From Azospirillum baldaniorum (lineage in GTDB: Bacteria > Pseudomonadota > Alphaproteobacteria > Azospirillales > Azospirillaceae), in assembly GCF_003119195.2 (NCBI RefSeq), contig NZ_CP022260.1, forward strand, positions 775,501 through 839,500: 64,000 nt of DNA, written 5' to 3'. Numbering within the stretch: position 1 is the stretch's first letter; each line of letters starts with the position of its first letter. This document shows positions 44,534-53,375 of the stretch, piece by piece. Below the pieces are notes generated by a model that was given only the letters and a program-made list of their open reading frames with translations, did not search any database and was not told the origin of the DNA. Made by a program: the position numbers and the translations under genes.

Positions 44534-45292
44534 TCAGGGCTGGTTCGATTCCAGGACCGCGCCGCGGGACAGATGGGCGTGCGCCATGAAGGCCGCCTCC
44601 GTCCGGTTGGTGGCGCCCAGCTTTTTCAGCACGTTGCGCACATGGGCCTTGGCGGTGTTCTCGCACATGCCCAGCATGTAGGCGATGAGCTTGTTCGACT
44701 TGCCCTCGCGCATGCAGGTCAGCACGGCCATTTCCCGCGGCGTCAGCCCGCCGATCCGGTCCGTCGCCGGCAGGGAAGCGCCCGGCGGCGGGGTCTGCGG
44801 AACGGCGATGCCGCCCGGCACCGGCGCGATCAGCGATTGCAGGGAGGTGGCGGGCACGAAGGTTCCCCCTGCGGCGACCAGCCGGATCGCCTCCAGCATG
44901 ACTCCCAGCCCGAGGTTGGGCACGATGTAGCCGCGCACGCCGAGGCGCAGGCTTTCCAGGATCATCCCGCCATCGTCGCGGTCCGAGATGAGCACCAGCG
45001 GCACCGGCAGGCAAGCCGAGATCGCGTCGCGGATGGCCGCGCACAGACCGTCGTTCAGCCCCATCTGCGCGCCGATGTTGCACAACACGACCTCCGTCCG
45101 TCCGTCCTGCGCCAGGACTCCCGCGGCGTCCTTCAGCGAGGCCACCGATCGTACGGTCATGTCCGGGCACAGCGTGCCGAGGCCAAGCGAAAAGCAATCC
45201 CGAGTGAGGCTGTTCGGGTCCGCCAGGACCACCGAAATCCCTGGGGCGATCCCTGGAGCGATCCCCGATTGCTGCTTGATGTCCGTCGTCAT
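44534..45292 (-). CDS. LuxR/NarL-type regulator with phospho-less receiver (2 of 4)
   Basis: 252 residues. The receiver-like domain has VVLADPNSLTRD at its start and VVLCNIGAQ at the phosphoacceptor position (Asn for Asp); the Lys site reads VRGYIVPN. The C-terminal helix-turn-helix LTPREMAVLTCMREGKSNKLIAYMLGMCENTAKAHV is intact. A 12-bp tandem repeat near the start encodes GIAPGIAPGI. The ATG at 45290-45292 has a GGGGGAG site. Paralogous to the genes at 43601 and 45999. Confidence 0.85.
   Translation of the reverse strand: MTTDIKQQSGIAPGIAPGISVVLADPNSLTRDCFSLGLGTLCPDMTVRSVASLKDAAGVLAQDGRTEVVLCNIGAQMGLNDGLCAAIRDAISACLPVPLVLISDRDDGGMILESLRLGVRGYIVPNLGLGVMLEAIRLVAAGGTFVPATSLQSLIAPVPGGIAVPQTPPPGASLPATDRIGGLTPREMAVLTCMREGKSNKLIAYMLGMCENTAKAHVRNVLKKLGATNRTEAAFMAHAHLSRGAVLESNQP
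45237..45272. repeat. 12-bp in-frame tandem repeat in the second LuxR-type gene
   Basis: ATCCCTGGGGCG, ATCCCTGGAGCG and a partial third copy. It encodes a repeated IAPG unit at the N-terminus. Confidence 0.7.
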
Positions 45293-45998
45293 CCGCTCCC
45301 CCTTTTGGTTAAACGCCATTTTTCGCACCCCTCAAACCGGTGTGGAGGCCTCAGCCCACCCTCATCGGCAAAAGGGTTTCAATTTTCGGGTGAGCGCGTC
45401 CGCTCGCGGATACTCGGAAAGATTTCACTTTCTTCATTTTCAGCGCCTTTCCCTGCCGACCAGATGGATTGTTTGTGTTGGAAGATCATCAGGAATGCTT
45501 GCGCGGTTTGCATTTGATGCTTTCAACGTTACCAGAACATCCGGTCCGGTAAATACGCACTTCGATGCAGGGTTGTGACCGCTCGACGTTTTATTCCGTA
45601 CCCATTCCGGCGCCCATGACGCCTCTCCTCGCAGGGCGCGTACGCCTTTGTGAGGATGGAAGCGGTGTGGCGTGCTTATGCGACCCTATCCCGCAGCCGG
45701 GACGAGGGAAACCGTCGGCCAACTTCTTCTGCTTTGCGACCGAAAGAACAGACCCGAATGGCACAAGTCAGGGAACAGCACGCTCTGACCAATGGAAAGG
45801 CCACAAGGACACGACGGTGCGCTTCCGGATGGTCATCATCGAAACCTCTCCGGATGACACGGAATTCAAACGGAAACACTTCAAATAGGAGGTAAAGGCA
45901 AGGTCCGACATAGTTATTCCTGCGCGGGATTGACGTTGACGAGTGCTTGGGTGCAGCGCAGCATAAAGTGAGGAAAACGGGGTCGGGAGATACGCTTC
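45293..45998. other. 706-bp gap between divergent LuxR-type genes
   Basis: Lower GC than its surroundings and no convincing gene. Open frames of up to 107 codons exist (45565-45888) but lack a ribosome site and family resemblance. It presumably contains promoters for both flanking regulators. Confidence 0.45.
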
Positions 45999-46784
45999 AT
46001 GGGATCGAGCGGGAAAGCGGTTTCATCGCCCCGCGCCGCCGCGCGCGACCCGGGTCCGATGAACGGGCGCCGGGCCATCGCGGCCCTTCTTCTGGATGAG
46101 ACGCCGTTGACCCGTGAGAGCCTGTCCGCTGGCCTCAGCCTGCGTGACCCGACCCTGCACATGCGGACCGCGGGTTCGCTGGGCGAGGCGAAGGCGATGC
46201 TCGCCGCCGGAACGCCACCCGCCGTCGTGCTGTGCAACGTCGTCAGCCTGACCCCGCCGAACGGCAGTGTCCTGGCGACGTTGCGCAACGTTGCCGGTGC
46301 CTTCGGCGGCACGCCGCTGGTCGTCCTGTCCGACGGGGAAGAGGCGGACCTGCCATTGGAAGCCAGCCGGCTGGGCGTGCGGGGGTGTCTGCCGACCAGC
46401 GTCGGGCTCGCCGTGGCACAGGAGGCGCTGCGTCTGGTCGCGGGCGGCGGCACCTTCTTCCCCTCCCCCTTCCTCCACCGCCTGATGCAGCGTTGCGAGG
46501 CGGCGGCGGACGACCCGCCCGCGCCGCCCGGCGGAGCGGCGCTGACCGCGCGTCAGCGTGGCGTGCTGCAACGGCTGCGCGAGGGGAAATCGAACCGCGT
46601 CATCGCGCAGGAGTTGGGGATCAGCGAGAACACGGCAAAGGTCCATGTCCGCGGCATCCTGCGGGCGCTGGGCGCCTCCAACCGCGCCGAGGCCGTCCGC
46701 AAGGCTTGGCAACCAGCCGAGCCGGCCACTCCGGGATCGTTCAGCCAGGATCGGCGCCGGGATCGGGGCCAGGATCGGGACTGA
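45999..46784 (+). CDS. LuxR/NarL-type regulator with phospho-less receiver (3 of 4)
   Basis: 261 residues. It starts its receiver with LLLDETPLTRESLS, nearly identical to the first paralogue, and has VVLCNVVSL at the phosphoacceptor position (Asn for Asp) and VRGCLPTSVG at the Lys site. The helix-turn-helix LTARQRGVLQRLREGKSNRVIAQELGISENTAKVHV is intact. The last residues DRRRDRGQDRD are encoded by a 12-bp tandem repeat that also forms the 3' end of the convergent fourth gene (44-bp overlap). Confidence 0.85.
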   Translation: MGSSGKAVSSPRAAARDPGPMNGRRAIAALLLDETPLTRESLSAGLSLRDPTLHMRTAGSLGEAKAMLAAGTPPAVVLCNVVSLTPPNGSVLATLRNVAGAFGGTPLVVLSDGEEADLPLEASRLGVRGCLPTSVGLAVAQEALRLVAGGGTFFPSPFLHRLMQRCEAAADDPPAPPGGAALTARQRGVLQRLREGKSNRVIAQELGISENTAKVHVRGILRALGASNRAEAVRKAWQPAEPATPGSFSQDRRRDRGQDRD

Positions 46785-47283
46785 CCGTACCACCGCCGTG
46801 GATCAGCCGCAGGGCGGCGATCACTTCGGCCAGCGGCATCCGTCCGCTCAGCACCCCGCGCAGACCGAGGCGCGCCGCCGCCGCGGTCACCGCTGCGCCG
46901 GGCCGGTCGGCCAGAACAGCCACGGGGGGATGGGGGCCGCCTCCCGACAGCGCATCCAGAAGTTGGCCGACGCCACCCTTGGCCGGGTCGGCGCGCCCGA
47001 TGCTCACCAGAACCACGTCGGCGCCGCGCAGGACGGCGGGAAGGTCGGCCAGCGCCACAGCGCTGCGCCGGTGGCTGACCGCCACGTCCGGCGCGAAGGC
47101 GTTGATGGCGGCGGCGAGGCTTTCGCCGAATAGGGAGCGGTCGTCGATCAGCAACACGGCGATCGGTGTCCGCCCGCCGGTCCGTCCGTCCGGTTGCGGA
47201 GGAACGGCGGCGCCCCGCGCGCCGGAGGGCACACGGGGCATGAACTCTTGACGGATGCCGGCCAGCGCGTCCAAGCCAATCAT
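46741..47283 (-). CDS. Receiver-only paralogue without DNA-binding domain (4 of 4)
   Basis: 180 residues. The receiver-like domain has LLIDDRSLFGESL at its start, VVLVSIGRA at the phosphoacceptor position (Ser for Asp) and the shared ALRLIHGGGTV motif. The protein then ends in a PDPGPDPGADPG tail instead of a LuxR helix-turn-helix. It may be a truncated regulator or a dimerisation partner for the other three. The 3' end overlaps the neighbouring gene tail to tail by 44 bp. The start ATG at 47281-47283 has only a weak ribosome site. Confidence 0.65.
   Translation of the reverse strand: MIGLDALAGIRQEFMPRVPSGARGAAVPPQPDGRTGGRTPIAVLLIDDRSLFGESLAAAINAFAPDVAVSHRRSAVALADLPAVLRGADVVLVSIGRADPAKGGVGQLLDALSGGGPHPPVAVLADRPGAAVTAAAARLGLRGVLSGRMPLAEVIAALRLIHGGGTVSPDPGPDPGADPG
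46747..46782. repeat. Three 12-bp tandem repeats in the overlap of two convergent genes
   Basis: CAGGATCGGCGC, CGGGATCGGGGC and CAGGATCGGGAC in a row. One strand encodes DR-rich and the other DPG-rich tails. Confidence 0.8.
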
Positions 47284-47406
47284 GGCTGTGTCTTTCGGAA
47301 TCGGGAGATCCCAGCCGGCCCCCGCGCCGGGCCGTCGCCGCCGGAGCGGAGACGGCCCGTTCAGGACGCCGGTGCGTGACCGGAGTCGGCGGGCGTCGCG
47401 CCCGCG

Positions 47407-48843
47407 TCAATCCGCCAGGTCGGAGGCGGCGGCCGCAAGCTGCCCGGAGAAGGGAAGGACACAGGAGTCCGCGGCAAAGCCGTTGCTGAGAAGCATGGCC
47501 TCCGCCGCCTTGCGCCGCTTCGCCGCGTCGGGCCGCGCGTCGCGCCGCCCGACGGAGCAATAGTGGAAACCCGCCGCCGCCATGGCCGCCGGGGCATAGA
47601 CGTTGCGAAGATCGACCATCACCGGGCGGCGCATCAGGCCGCGCACGCGTCCCAGATCCAGCGCGCGGAACTCGTTCCATTCCGTCAGGATGGCGACGCA
47701 GTCGGCCTCGGCGAGCGGGGCGTAGGCGTCGTCATGCCAGACCACGCCGGGCAGCAGGTGGCGCCCCTCCTCCATGCCGGCGGGGTCGTAGACGTGAACC
47801 GTGGCGCCTGCCTCCTGAAGCAGCGGGATGATCTCCAGGCTCGCCGCCTCGCGCATGTCGTTGGTGTCGGGCTTGAAGGTGATGCCCAGCACGGCGATGC
47901 GCTTGCCCGCCGCGTCCGGTCCGCAGGCCTGGAGGATCCGCGCGGCCATCAGCCGCTTGCGCGCCCGGTTCACGTCCACCACCGTTTCGATCAGCCGCAC
48001 CGGCGCACCGTGCTGCCGCCCGGTGCGCACCAGCGCCTCGGTGTCCTTGGGGAAGCAGGAGCCGCCGAAGCCCGGCCCGGCGTTCAGGAAGGGACGCCCG
48101 ATGCGCCCGTCCAGACCCATGCCCGCGGCCACGTCCTGCACGTCGGCCCCCACCCGCTCGCACAGGTCGGCCACCTCGTTGATGAAGGTGATCTTGAAGG
48201 CCAGGAAGGCGTTGGCCGAGTATTTCGTCAGCTCCGCCGTCTCGATGCCGGTGCGCACGAAGGGCGTCCCGGCGCGGATCAGCGGCTGGTAGAGGGCGTC
48301 CATCACCGCCCGCGCACGGTCGGAGTCGGCGCCGATCACCACCCGGTCGGGCTGCATGAAATCCCCGATGGCCGAGCCTTCGCGCAGGAATTCCGGATTG
48401 GACACCACGTCGAACTCGGCGCGCGGGTTGATGTCCCTCACGATGGCGGCGACCTGGCGCCCGGTGCCGACCGGCACGGTCGATTTGGTCACGATGACGG
48501 TATAGCGGGTCATGGTCCGCGCGATCTCCGCCGCCGCCGCGTGGACGTAGGTCAGATCGGCCCCGCCGTCACCGGGGCGGGAGGGCGTGCCGACCGCGAT
48601 CAGCACCACGTCCGCCCCCTCCATGGCGACCGCGAGGTCGGAGGTGAAGGACAGGCGATCCGCCGCCATGTTGCGCGCCACGAGGACGTCGAGGCCGGGT
48701 TCGTAGATGGGGATCTCGCCGCCCCTCAGGCGCCGGATTTTCGTTTCGTCCTTGTCCACACAGCACACGTCGATGCCGAATTCGGCAAAGCAGGCGCCGG
48801 ACACGAGGCCGACATAGCCGGTCCCCACAACAGCGATCCGCAT
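47407..48843 (-). CDS. ugd: UDP-glucose 6-dehydrogenase
   Basis: 478 residues. N-terminal NAD fold MRIAVVGTGYVGLVSG, central helix region, catalytic Cys in GGSCFPKDTEAL, and Lys in the ELTKYSANAFLAFKI segment. It oxidises UDP-glucose twice to UDP-glucuronate. A C-terminal extension of about 40 residues is unusual. It is the last gene of the leftward polysaccharide arm and supplies the substrate for the decarboxylase encoded at 56176. The ATG at 48841-48843 has AGGAG 7 nt upstream; an adjacent ATG one codon earlier is also possible. Confidence 0.95.
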   Translation of the reverse strand: MRIAVVGTGYVGLVSGACFAEFGIDVCCVDKDETKIRRLRGGEIPIYEPGLDVLVARNMAADRLSFTSDLAVAMEGADVVLIAVGTPSRPGDGGADLTYVHAAAAEIARTMTRYTVIVTKSTVPVGTGRQVAAIVRDINPRAEFDVVSNPEFLREGSAIGDFMQPDRVVIGADSDRARAVMDALYQPLIRAGTPFVRTGIETAELTKYSANAFLAFKITFINEVADLCERVGADVQDVAAGMGLDGRIGRPFLNAGPGFGGSCFPKDTEALVRTGRQHGAPVRLIETVVDVNRARKRLMAARILQACGPDAAGKRIAVLGITFKPDTNDMREAASLEIIPLLQEAGATVHVYDPAGMEEGRHLLPGVVWHDDAYAPLAEADCVAILTEWNEFRALDLGRVRGLMRRPVMVDLRNVYAPAAMAAAGFHYCSVGRRDARPDAAKRRKAAEAMLLSNGFAADSCVLPFSGQLAAAASDLAD

Positions 48844-48923
48844 CATTCCACTCCTGTTGCTTGATGGCGTTGCCGAAGCCATCCCTGGCCGGCTTGAAGG
48901 TTGGCCGGCTTGAAAAATGACCG

Positions 48924-49931
48924 TCAGGCCACGGCGCGCTCCGCCATGCCGTTTCCCGGACCGCTTTCCAGCCCGTCTTCGCGGCCATTTTCGCGCAGCG
49001 CCCAACGCACGGTTTCCGCCAGCCCCTGCTCCAGCCGCGTGCGCGGCGTCCAGCCGAGCACCGACCCGGCATAGGCCACGTCCGCCTGCACGCTGCGCTG
49101 CTCACCCGGGCGTTCGGGGTGGTAGAGCACGGGATGGTCGGCCCGCGTGCGCCCCAGCGCTCCCAGCGCGAGGTCGGCCAGTTCGCTGATGCTGGTCTGC
49201 CGCCCGCTGCCGAGGTTGAAGATCTTCCCGTGGCTGGCCGGATTGTCGAGCGCGCCGACCCAGGCGTCCACCACGTCGTCGATGAAGACGAAATCGCGGG
49301 TCTGCTTGCCGTCGCCGTAGATGCGGATCGGCTCGCCGCGGATGATGTTGCCCAGGAAGATGCCCAGCACCCCCTGGTAGGGGTTGTCCACCGCCTGCCG
49401 CGGTCCGTAGACGTTGTACATGCGGAAGGAGGTGACGGCCAAAGCGCCCGGCAGGTCGGGCCGCGCCGCCGTCAGATGCACGTAGCGCTCGCCCGCGTAT
49501 TTCGTCACCCCGTAGTAGGACACCGGGGAGCAGGGCGTGTCCTCCGGCGTCGGCACCACCTCGGCGTTGCCGTAGGCGCTCATCGAGCTGGCGTAGATCA
49601 GGCGCTTCACCCCACGCTCCACGCACTGCTGGAGGACGTTCACCGTCCCCTCCACGTTGGTGCGCAGGTCGCCGACCGGGTTGCTGAAGGCGCGGATGAT
49701 CGACACCTGCCCGGCGATGTGGATCACCGCATCGGGCACCTCCTCGAACGCCTTGTCGAGGTCGGCGGGGTTGGTGACGTCGCCGCGGATGTAGCGCACC
49801 TCCGCCGGCACGTTGGAGCGCAGCCCGGTGGACTCGTTGTCGATGACCGTCACCCGGTGGCCGAGCGACACGAGGCGGTGCGTGATGTGGGAGCCGATGA
49901 AGCCGGCCCCGCCCGTTACAAGCACGTCCAT
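48924..49931 (-). CDS. NAD-dependent epimerase/dehydratase (UDP-glucose 4-epimerase-like)
   Basis: 335 residues, extended [13 protein letters not shown] cofactor motif, YASSMSAYGN (Ser), YYGVTKYAGE giving the YxxxK pair, and YNVYGPRQ. These features fit a UDP-hexose or UDP-pentose 4-epimerase. The GGAGG ribosome site lies 5 nt before the ATG. The gene is 27 bp before the next gene of the arm. UDP-GlcA or UDP-Xyl epimerisation would fit the pathway but is not proved. Confidence 0.85.
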   Translation of the reverse strand: MDVLVTGGAGFIGSHITHRLVSLGHRVTVIDNESTGLRSNVPAEVRYIRGDVTNPADLDKAFEEVPDAVIHIAGQVSIIRAFSNPVGDLRTNVEGTVNVLQQCVERGVKRLIYASSMSAYGNAEVVPTPEDTPCSPVSYYGVTKYAGERYVHLTAARPDLPGALAVTSFRMYNVYGPRQAVDNPYQGVLGIFLGNIIRGEPIRIYGDGKQTRDFVFIDDVVDAWVGALDNPASHGKIFNLGSGRQTSISELADLALGALGRTRADHPVLYHPERPGEQRSVQADVAYAGSVLGWTPRTRLEQGLAETVRWALRENGREDGLESGPGNGMAERAVA

Positions 49932-49958
49932 TGATTCCTCCACCGCACGGGAAAGGGA

Positions 49959-51038
49959 TTACGCGCTGAGGGCGATGCGGCCCGGTTCCACCTGGGTCTG
50001 GTCCGTGGGCAGGCCGTTCTGCGCGAGATAGCGCTCAGCCCAATCCCACAGGCGGCGGATGCCGGTGTCGCGGTCCACCTGCGGGCGCCAGCCGAGGACC
50101 TGCTCGGCCTTGCGGATGTCGCTGACGTAGCAGGGCTGGTCGCCGGGCCGCCAATCGGAGAAGTCGGCCTCCACCGGCGCGCCGCGCAGGGTGGACAGCA
50201 TCTCCCCGAACTCGCGCCAGACCGAGATGGTGTTCTCCGGCCCGCCGCCGATGTTGAAGACCTGCCCGCGGCTGACCTCGATCTTCTCGGTGGCGAGGCG
50301 GAAGGCGCGCACGAGGTCCTCGACGAACAGCACGTCGCGCACCTGCATGCCGTCGCCGTAGATGTGGATGGGCCGCCCGCTCAGCGCCGAGATGATGAAA
50401 TGCGCGACCCAGCCCTGGTCCTCGTTGCCGAACTGGCGCGGGCCGTAGATGCAGCTCATCCGGAAGACGACGGTCGGCAAGTCGTAGATGCGGGCGTAGT
50501 CGCGCACATACTGGTCCGCCGCCCCCTTGGAGCAGCCGTAGGGCGAATGGAAGTCCAGCGGCTCCGCCTCCGAGACGCCGAGCGGGCGGTCGACGAAGCG
50601 GTAGCGGCTGCCGGTCTGCTCCACCGCCACATGCTCCAGCCCGCCATAGACCTTGTTGGTCGAGGTGAAGACCACCTTCGGCGGAGTCTTCATGCGGCGC
50701 GCCGCCTCCAGCACATTGAAGGTGCCGAGCGCGTTGATGTCGAAGTCGGTGCGCGGGTCGTCCAGCGACGAGGTCACCGCGACCTGCCCGGCGAGGTGGT
50801 AGACCTCCTCCGCCCCGGCCATGCAGGATTTGACGGCGGCGAAGTCGCGCACATCGGCCTTCATGAAGGTCAGGCGGGACCCGGCGTTGAGGGTTTGCAG
50901 CCACGCCGCGTTCCGCTCGCTGCCCGGACGCAGCAGGGCGTCCAGGACGACGACGTCGCGCCCGTCCTCCAGCAGATTCTTGACCAGATTGCAGCCGACG
51001 AAGCCGGCCCCGCCGGTCACGAGCGTCTTGCCTTCCAT
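49959..51038 (-). CDS. NAD-dependent epimerase, CDP-paratose 2-epimerase-like
   Basis: 359 residues, extended SDR with [20 protein letters not shown] and a full SPYGCSKGAADQYV (Tyr and Lys kept). The NKVYG and YGCSKGAADQ pattern is typical of CDP-tyvelose/paratose 2-epimerases and related enzymes. The ATG at 51036-51038 has GGAG about 9 nt upstream; the in-frame ATG at 51053 has none. Substrate unknown. Confidence 0.82.
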   Translation of the reverse strand: MEGKTLVTGGAGFVGCNLVKNLLEDGRDVVVLDALLRPGSERNAAWLQTLNAGSRLTFMKADVRDFAAVKSCMAGAEEVYHLAGQVAVTSSLDDPRTDFDINALGTFNVLEAARRMKTPPKVVFTSTNKVYGGLEHVAVEQTGSRYRFVDRPLGVSEAEPLDFHSPYGCSKGAADQYVRDYARIYDLPTVVFRMSCIYGPRQFGNEDQGWVAHFIISALSGRPIHIYGDGMQVRDVLFVEDLVRAFRLATEKIEVSRGQVFNIGGGPENTISVWREFGEMLSTLRGAPVEADFSDWRPGDQPCYVSDIRKAEQVLGWRPQVDRDTGIRRLWDWAERYLAQNGLPTDQTQVEPGRIALSA

Positions 51039-51070
51039 AGGTGTCTTCTCCATTGCTGCGGCTTTTACCG

Positions 51071-51123
51071 GTTGGGCAGGGGGTGTTGGGCAGAGGGCGT
51101 TGGGCAAAGGGCGTTGGACGGGG
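51071..51123. repeat. 14-bp tandem repeat, about 3.8 copies
   Basis: Units GTTGGGCAGGGGGT, GTTGGGCAGAGGGC, GTTGGGCAAAGGGC and a partial GTTGGACGGGG, between the glycosyltransferase stop and the epimerase start. A likely slippage-prone leader. Confidence 0.85.
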
Positions 51124-51124
51124 T

Positions 51125-52369
51125 TCAGGCGGCCTTGAGGACGGCGGCGCCCGCCGGGCGGCGGATCACCGCCTCGTAAAGCCGGTGGGTGTCGGCGGCG
51201 GCGGCGGCCCAGTCGAAGCGCTGGGTGGCGCGCAGGCGGCCGTGACGGCCCATCCGCGCCCGCCGCTCGGGGTCGGTGGCCAGCTGCTCGACGGCGGCGC
51301 GCAGGGCCAGCGGGTCGCCCGGCTCCACGATCACCGCGCAGCCGTCATCGACCTGATGGGGGATGCCGCCGACCCGGGTCGTCACGACCGGGACACCGAA
51401 GGCCATCGCCTCCAGGATCACGTTGGGGAAGGTGTCGGCCAGGGTCGGGAAGACGAAGAGGTCGGAGCGGCGGAACATGGCGGCGACCTCCGCCTCGGCC
51501 AGATTGCCGGTGAGATGGATGGTCTGGCCCGGCCCGCAGCGGCGCTGGTAGGCCTCGTAATCGACGAAGTCCCGCTTCTCGCCGCCGACGATCAGGCGGA
51601 ACGGCATCGACAGCCCCACGAAGGCGTCGAGCAGAACGCCCAGCCCCTTGTTGGCCGTGTGGTTGGCGAGGAAGAAGGCGGTGACGGGGCCGCCGTCCTC
51701 CTCCCGCTCCGGAATGCCGAACTTGCGGTGGATGTCCTGGTCCGCCGCGGTCGGCGTGGCCCAGTCGGTCGGGCGGTCCACGCCGTAGGGAATGACGGCG
51801 ATGTCGTCCCCCGTGAAGCCGAAGCCGCGGACGATGGGCAGATCGACGGGCGAGATCGCGCAGATCGCCGCCGCGTTGCGGACCACGTAGCGGACCGGGC
51901 GGTCGATCAGCAGGTCCCAGGCCAGCCGCCGCGCCGCGTCCATGCGGCGGAAGGCCGCCGGGTTGCCGATCTCCACGAAGCCGTGGGTGGACACCACATA
52001 GGGCACGCCCTTTGCCACGCAGGCCCGCGCCACCCGCATCATCTCCAGCGCCGGAATCGGGTTGTGGATGTGCACCAGATCGTAGGAGCCGTGGCGGATC
52101 AGCGCCGGAATGCTCGACTGGTAGAACAGGGTCTTCGCGCGGTTGGGCAGGACGGAGTCGAGCCCGACGAAGGGGCTGGAGGTCCGTACTTCGATCCGTT
52201 CGCCCGGCTTGCTCAGGTCCATCGGGACCCGGCTCGCCATGCCCATGTTCGCGATGTCGATGCGATCATGCGCCTGCAGCGCGACGCTCAGCTTCTCCGC
52301 CGCCTTGCTGGCGCCGCTGACCGCCAGATGCGGCGGCACGACGATCGCCGACAGGATCTTCAGGCTCAT
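51125..52369 (-). CDS. Glycosyltransferase, GT4 (GT-B) family
   Basis: 414 residues. GT-B fold with an N-terminal HLAVSGASKAAEKL acceptor domain and the C-terminal donor motif FPTLADTFPNVILEAMAFGVPVV holding the conserved Glu. It adds a sugar to the lipid-linked repeat unit at the cytoplasmic face. The nucleotide donor cannot be told. The 199-bp gap upstream contains a 20-bp direct repeat. Confidence 0.88.
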   Translation of the reverse strand: MSLKILSAIVVPPHLAVSGASKAAEKLSVALQAHDRIDIANMGMASRVPMDLSKPGERIEVRTSSPFVGLDSVLPNRAKTLFYQSSIPALIRHGSYDLVHIHNPIPALEMMRVARACVAKGVPYVVSTHGFVEIGNPAAFRRMDAARRLAWDLLIDRPVRYVVRNAAAICAISPVDLPIVRGFGFTGDDIAVIPYGVDRPTDWATPTAADQDIHRKFGIPEREEDGGPVTAFFLANHTANKGLGVLLDAFVGLSMPFRLIVGGEKRDFVDYEAYQRRCGPGQTIHLTGNLAEAEVAAMFRRSDLFVFPTLADTFPNVILEAMAFGVPVVTTRVGGIPHQVDDGCAVIVEPGDPLALRAAVEQLATDPERRARMGRHGRLRATQRFDWAAAAADTHRLYEAVIRRPAGAAVLKAA

Positions 52370-52467
52370 CGCAGGAATCCTCGACTGTCATGGAAGCGCG
52401 GGCCGCATCGGTCGCGGTTCAAGGCGCTGTTCCGAGGTCGTTCTGGAAAATCCGCCGATGCGAGGCC

Positions 52468-52532
52468 GTTTCATTTTAAAAACGGCACCACACAATCACA
52501 GCATCGGAAGAAGTTTCATTTTTAATAACGGC
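52468..52532 (-). promoter_or_regulatory. Direct repeat GTTTCATTTTWAWAACGGC, candidate regulator site
   Basis: GTTTCATTTTAAAAACGGC (52468-52486) and GTTTCATTTTTAATAACGGC (52513-52532), 45 bp apart, in an AT-rich pocket upstream of the leftward glycosyltransferase gene. Confidence 0.45.
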
Positions 52533-52568
52533 TCTTTTATTTGGCAACCACCAAACAACCATCACCGT

Positions 52569-53375
52569 CTAGCCAAATCGAAGCTCTCCTTTCGGACGGC
52601 GTGCCTGGCCGCTGCGGACCAGCGGCATCTGCACCGCCTGACAAGCCAGCAGGAACAGGAAAGCCGGGTTCAGCATGACGTAGCGCCGCCACAACCGCCG
52701 CGGTTCGGTGGACAGCCGGAACAGCCATTCCAGGCCGTTGTTCTGCATCCACATCGGCGCCTGCGGCTGTTTCCCGGCGATGAAGTCGAAGGCCGCGCCC
52801 ACCGCGATCAGCGGCATCGACAGCGCCGCCTTGTGCTCGTAAACCCAGGTCTCCTGGCGCGGGCAGCCCAGCCCGACGAAGACGATCCGCGCGCCGGATT
52901 CGATGATCTCGCGGTCGACCGCCGCGCGCTCCTCGGCGCTCAGCGTGCGGAAGGCGGAGGGGCGGGCGCCGGCGATGATCAGACCGGGGAAGCGTTCCGT
53001 CAGCGCCGTGGTCAGCGTGTCGAGCAGCCCCGCCGTGGCGCCGTAGAGGTAGATGGGAAGGCCCTTCGCCGCCGCTGCCGCGCAGGTGCGCAGCATCAGG
53101 TTCGGGCCGTAGACGCGGTCCGGCAGGGCGGCGCCGTGCAGCCGGTTCAGCGCCCAGCGCACCGGCTGGCCGTCCGGCGTCACGAGGTCGATGGCGTTCA
53201 GGCGGTAGCGGTGCTCCGGATCGAGCGCCCCCGTCATCACCCCATGAACGGCGAGCGCGCTGACCGCGAAGGGCTTTTGCTGTTCCGCCGCGTCGATGAT
53301 GGCGCGCACGCCGGCCTCGTAATCGACGGCGTTGACGTAGACGCCGAGCACTTCCTTTTTCCCATGGTCGATCAT
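52569..53375 (-). CDS. WecG/TagA/CpsF-family (GT26) glycosyltransferase
   Basis: 268 residues with the family hallmarks [17 protein letters not shown] (catalytic Asp) and [14 protein letters not shown]. These enzymes add the second sugar to an undecaprenyl-linked primer, usually ManNAcA or a hexose. Its ATG overlaps the stop of the upstream SDR gene (ATGA). It belongs to the same arm as the initiating sugar transferase. Confidence 0.9.
   Translation of the reverse strand: MIDHGKKEVLGVYVNAVDYEAGVRAIIDAAEQQKPFAVSALAVHGVMTGALDPEHRYRLNAIDLVTPDGQPVRWALNRLHGAALPDRVYGPNLMLRTCAAAAAKGLPIYLYGATAGLLDTLTTALTERFPGLIIAGARPSAFRTLSAEERAAVDREIIESGARIVFVGLGCPRQETWVYEHKAALSMPLIAVGAAFDFIAGKQPQAPMWMQNNGLEWLFRLSTEPRRLWRRYVMLNPAFLFLLACQAVQMPLVRSGQARRPKGELRFG

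Noticed and set aside
45565-45888. Possible 107-residue protein between two LuxR-type genes
   Set aside because: No ribosome site, no family resemblance, and overlapping alternative frames of similar length; treated as non-coding.
51071-51123. CRISPR-like array
   Set aside because: Units are 14 bp in direct tandem with no spacers; a simple tandem repeat.
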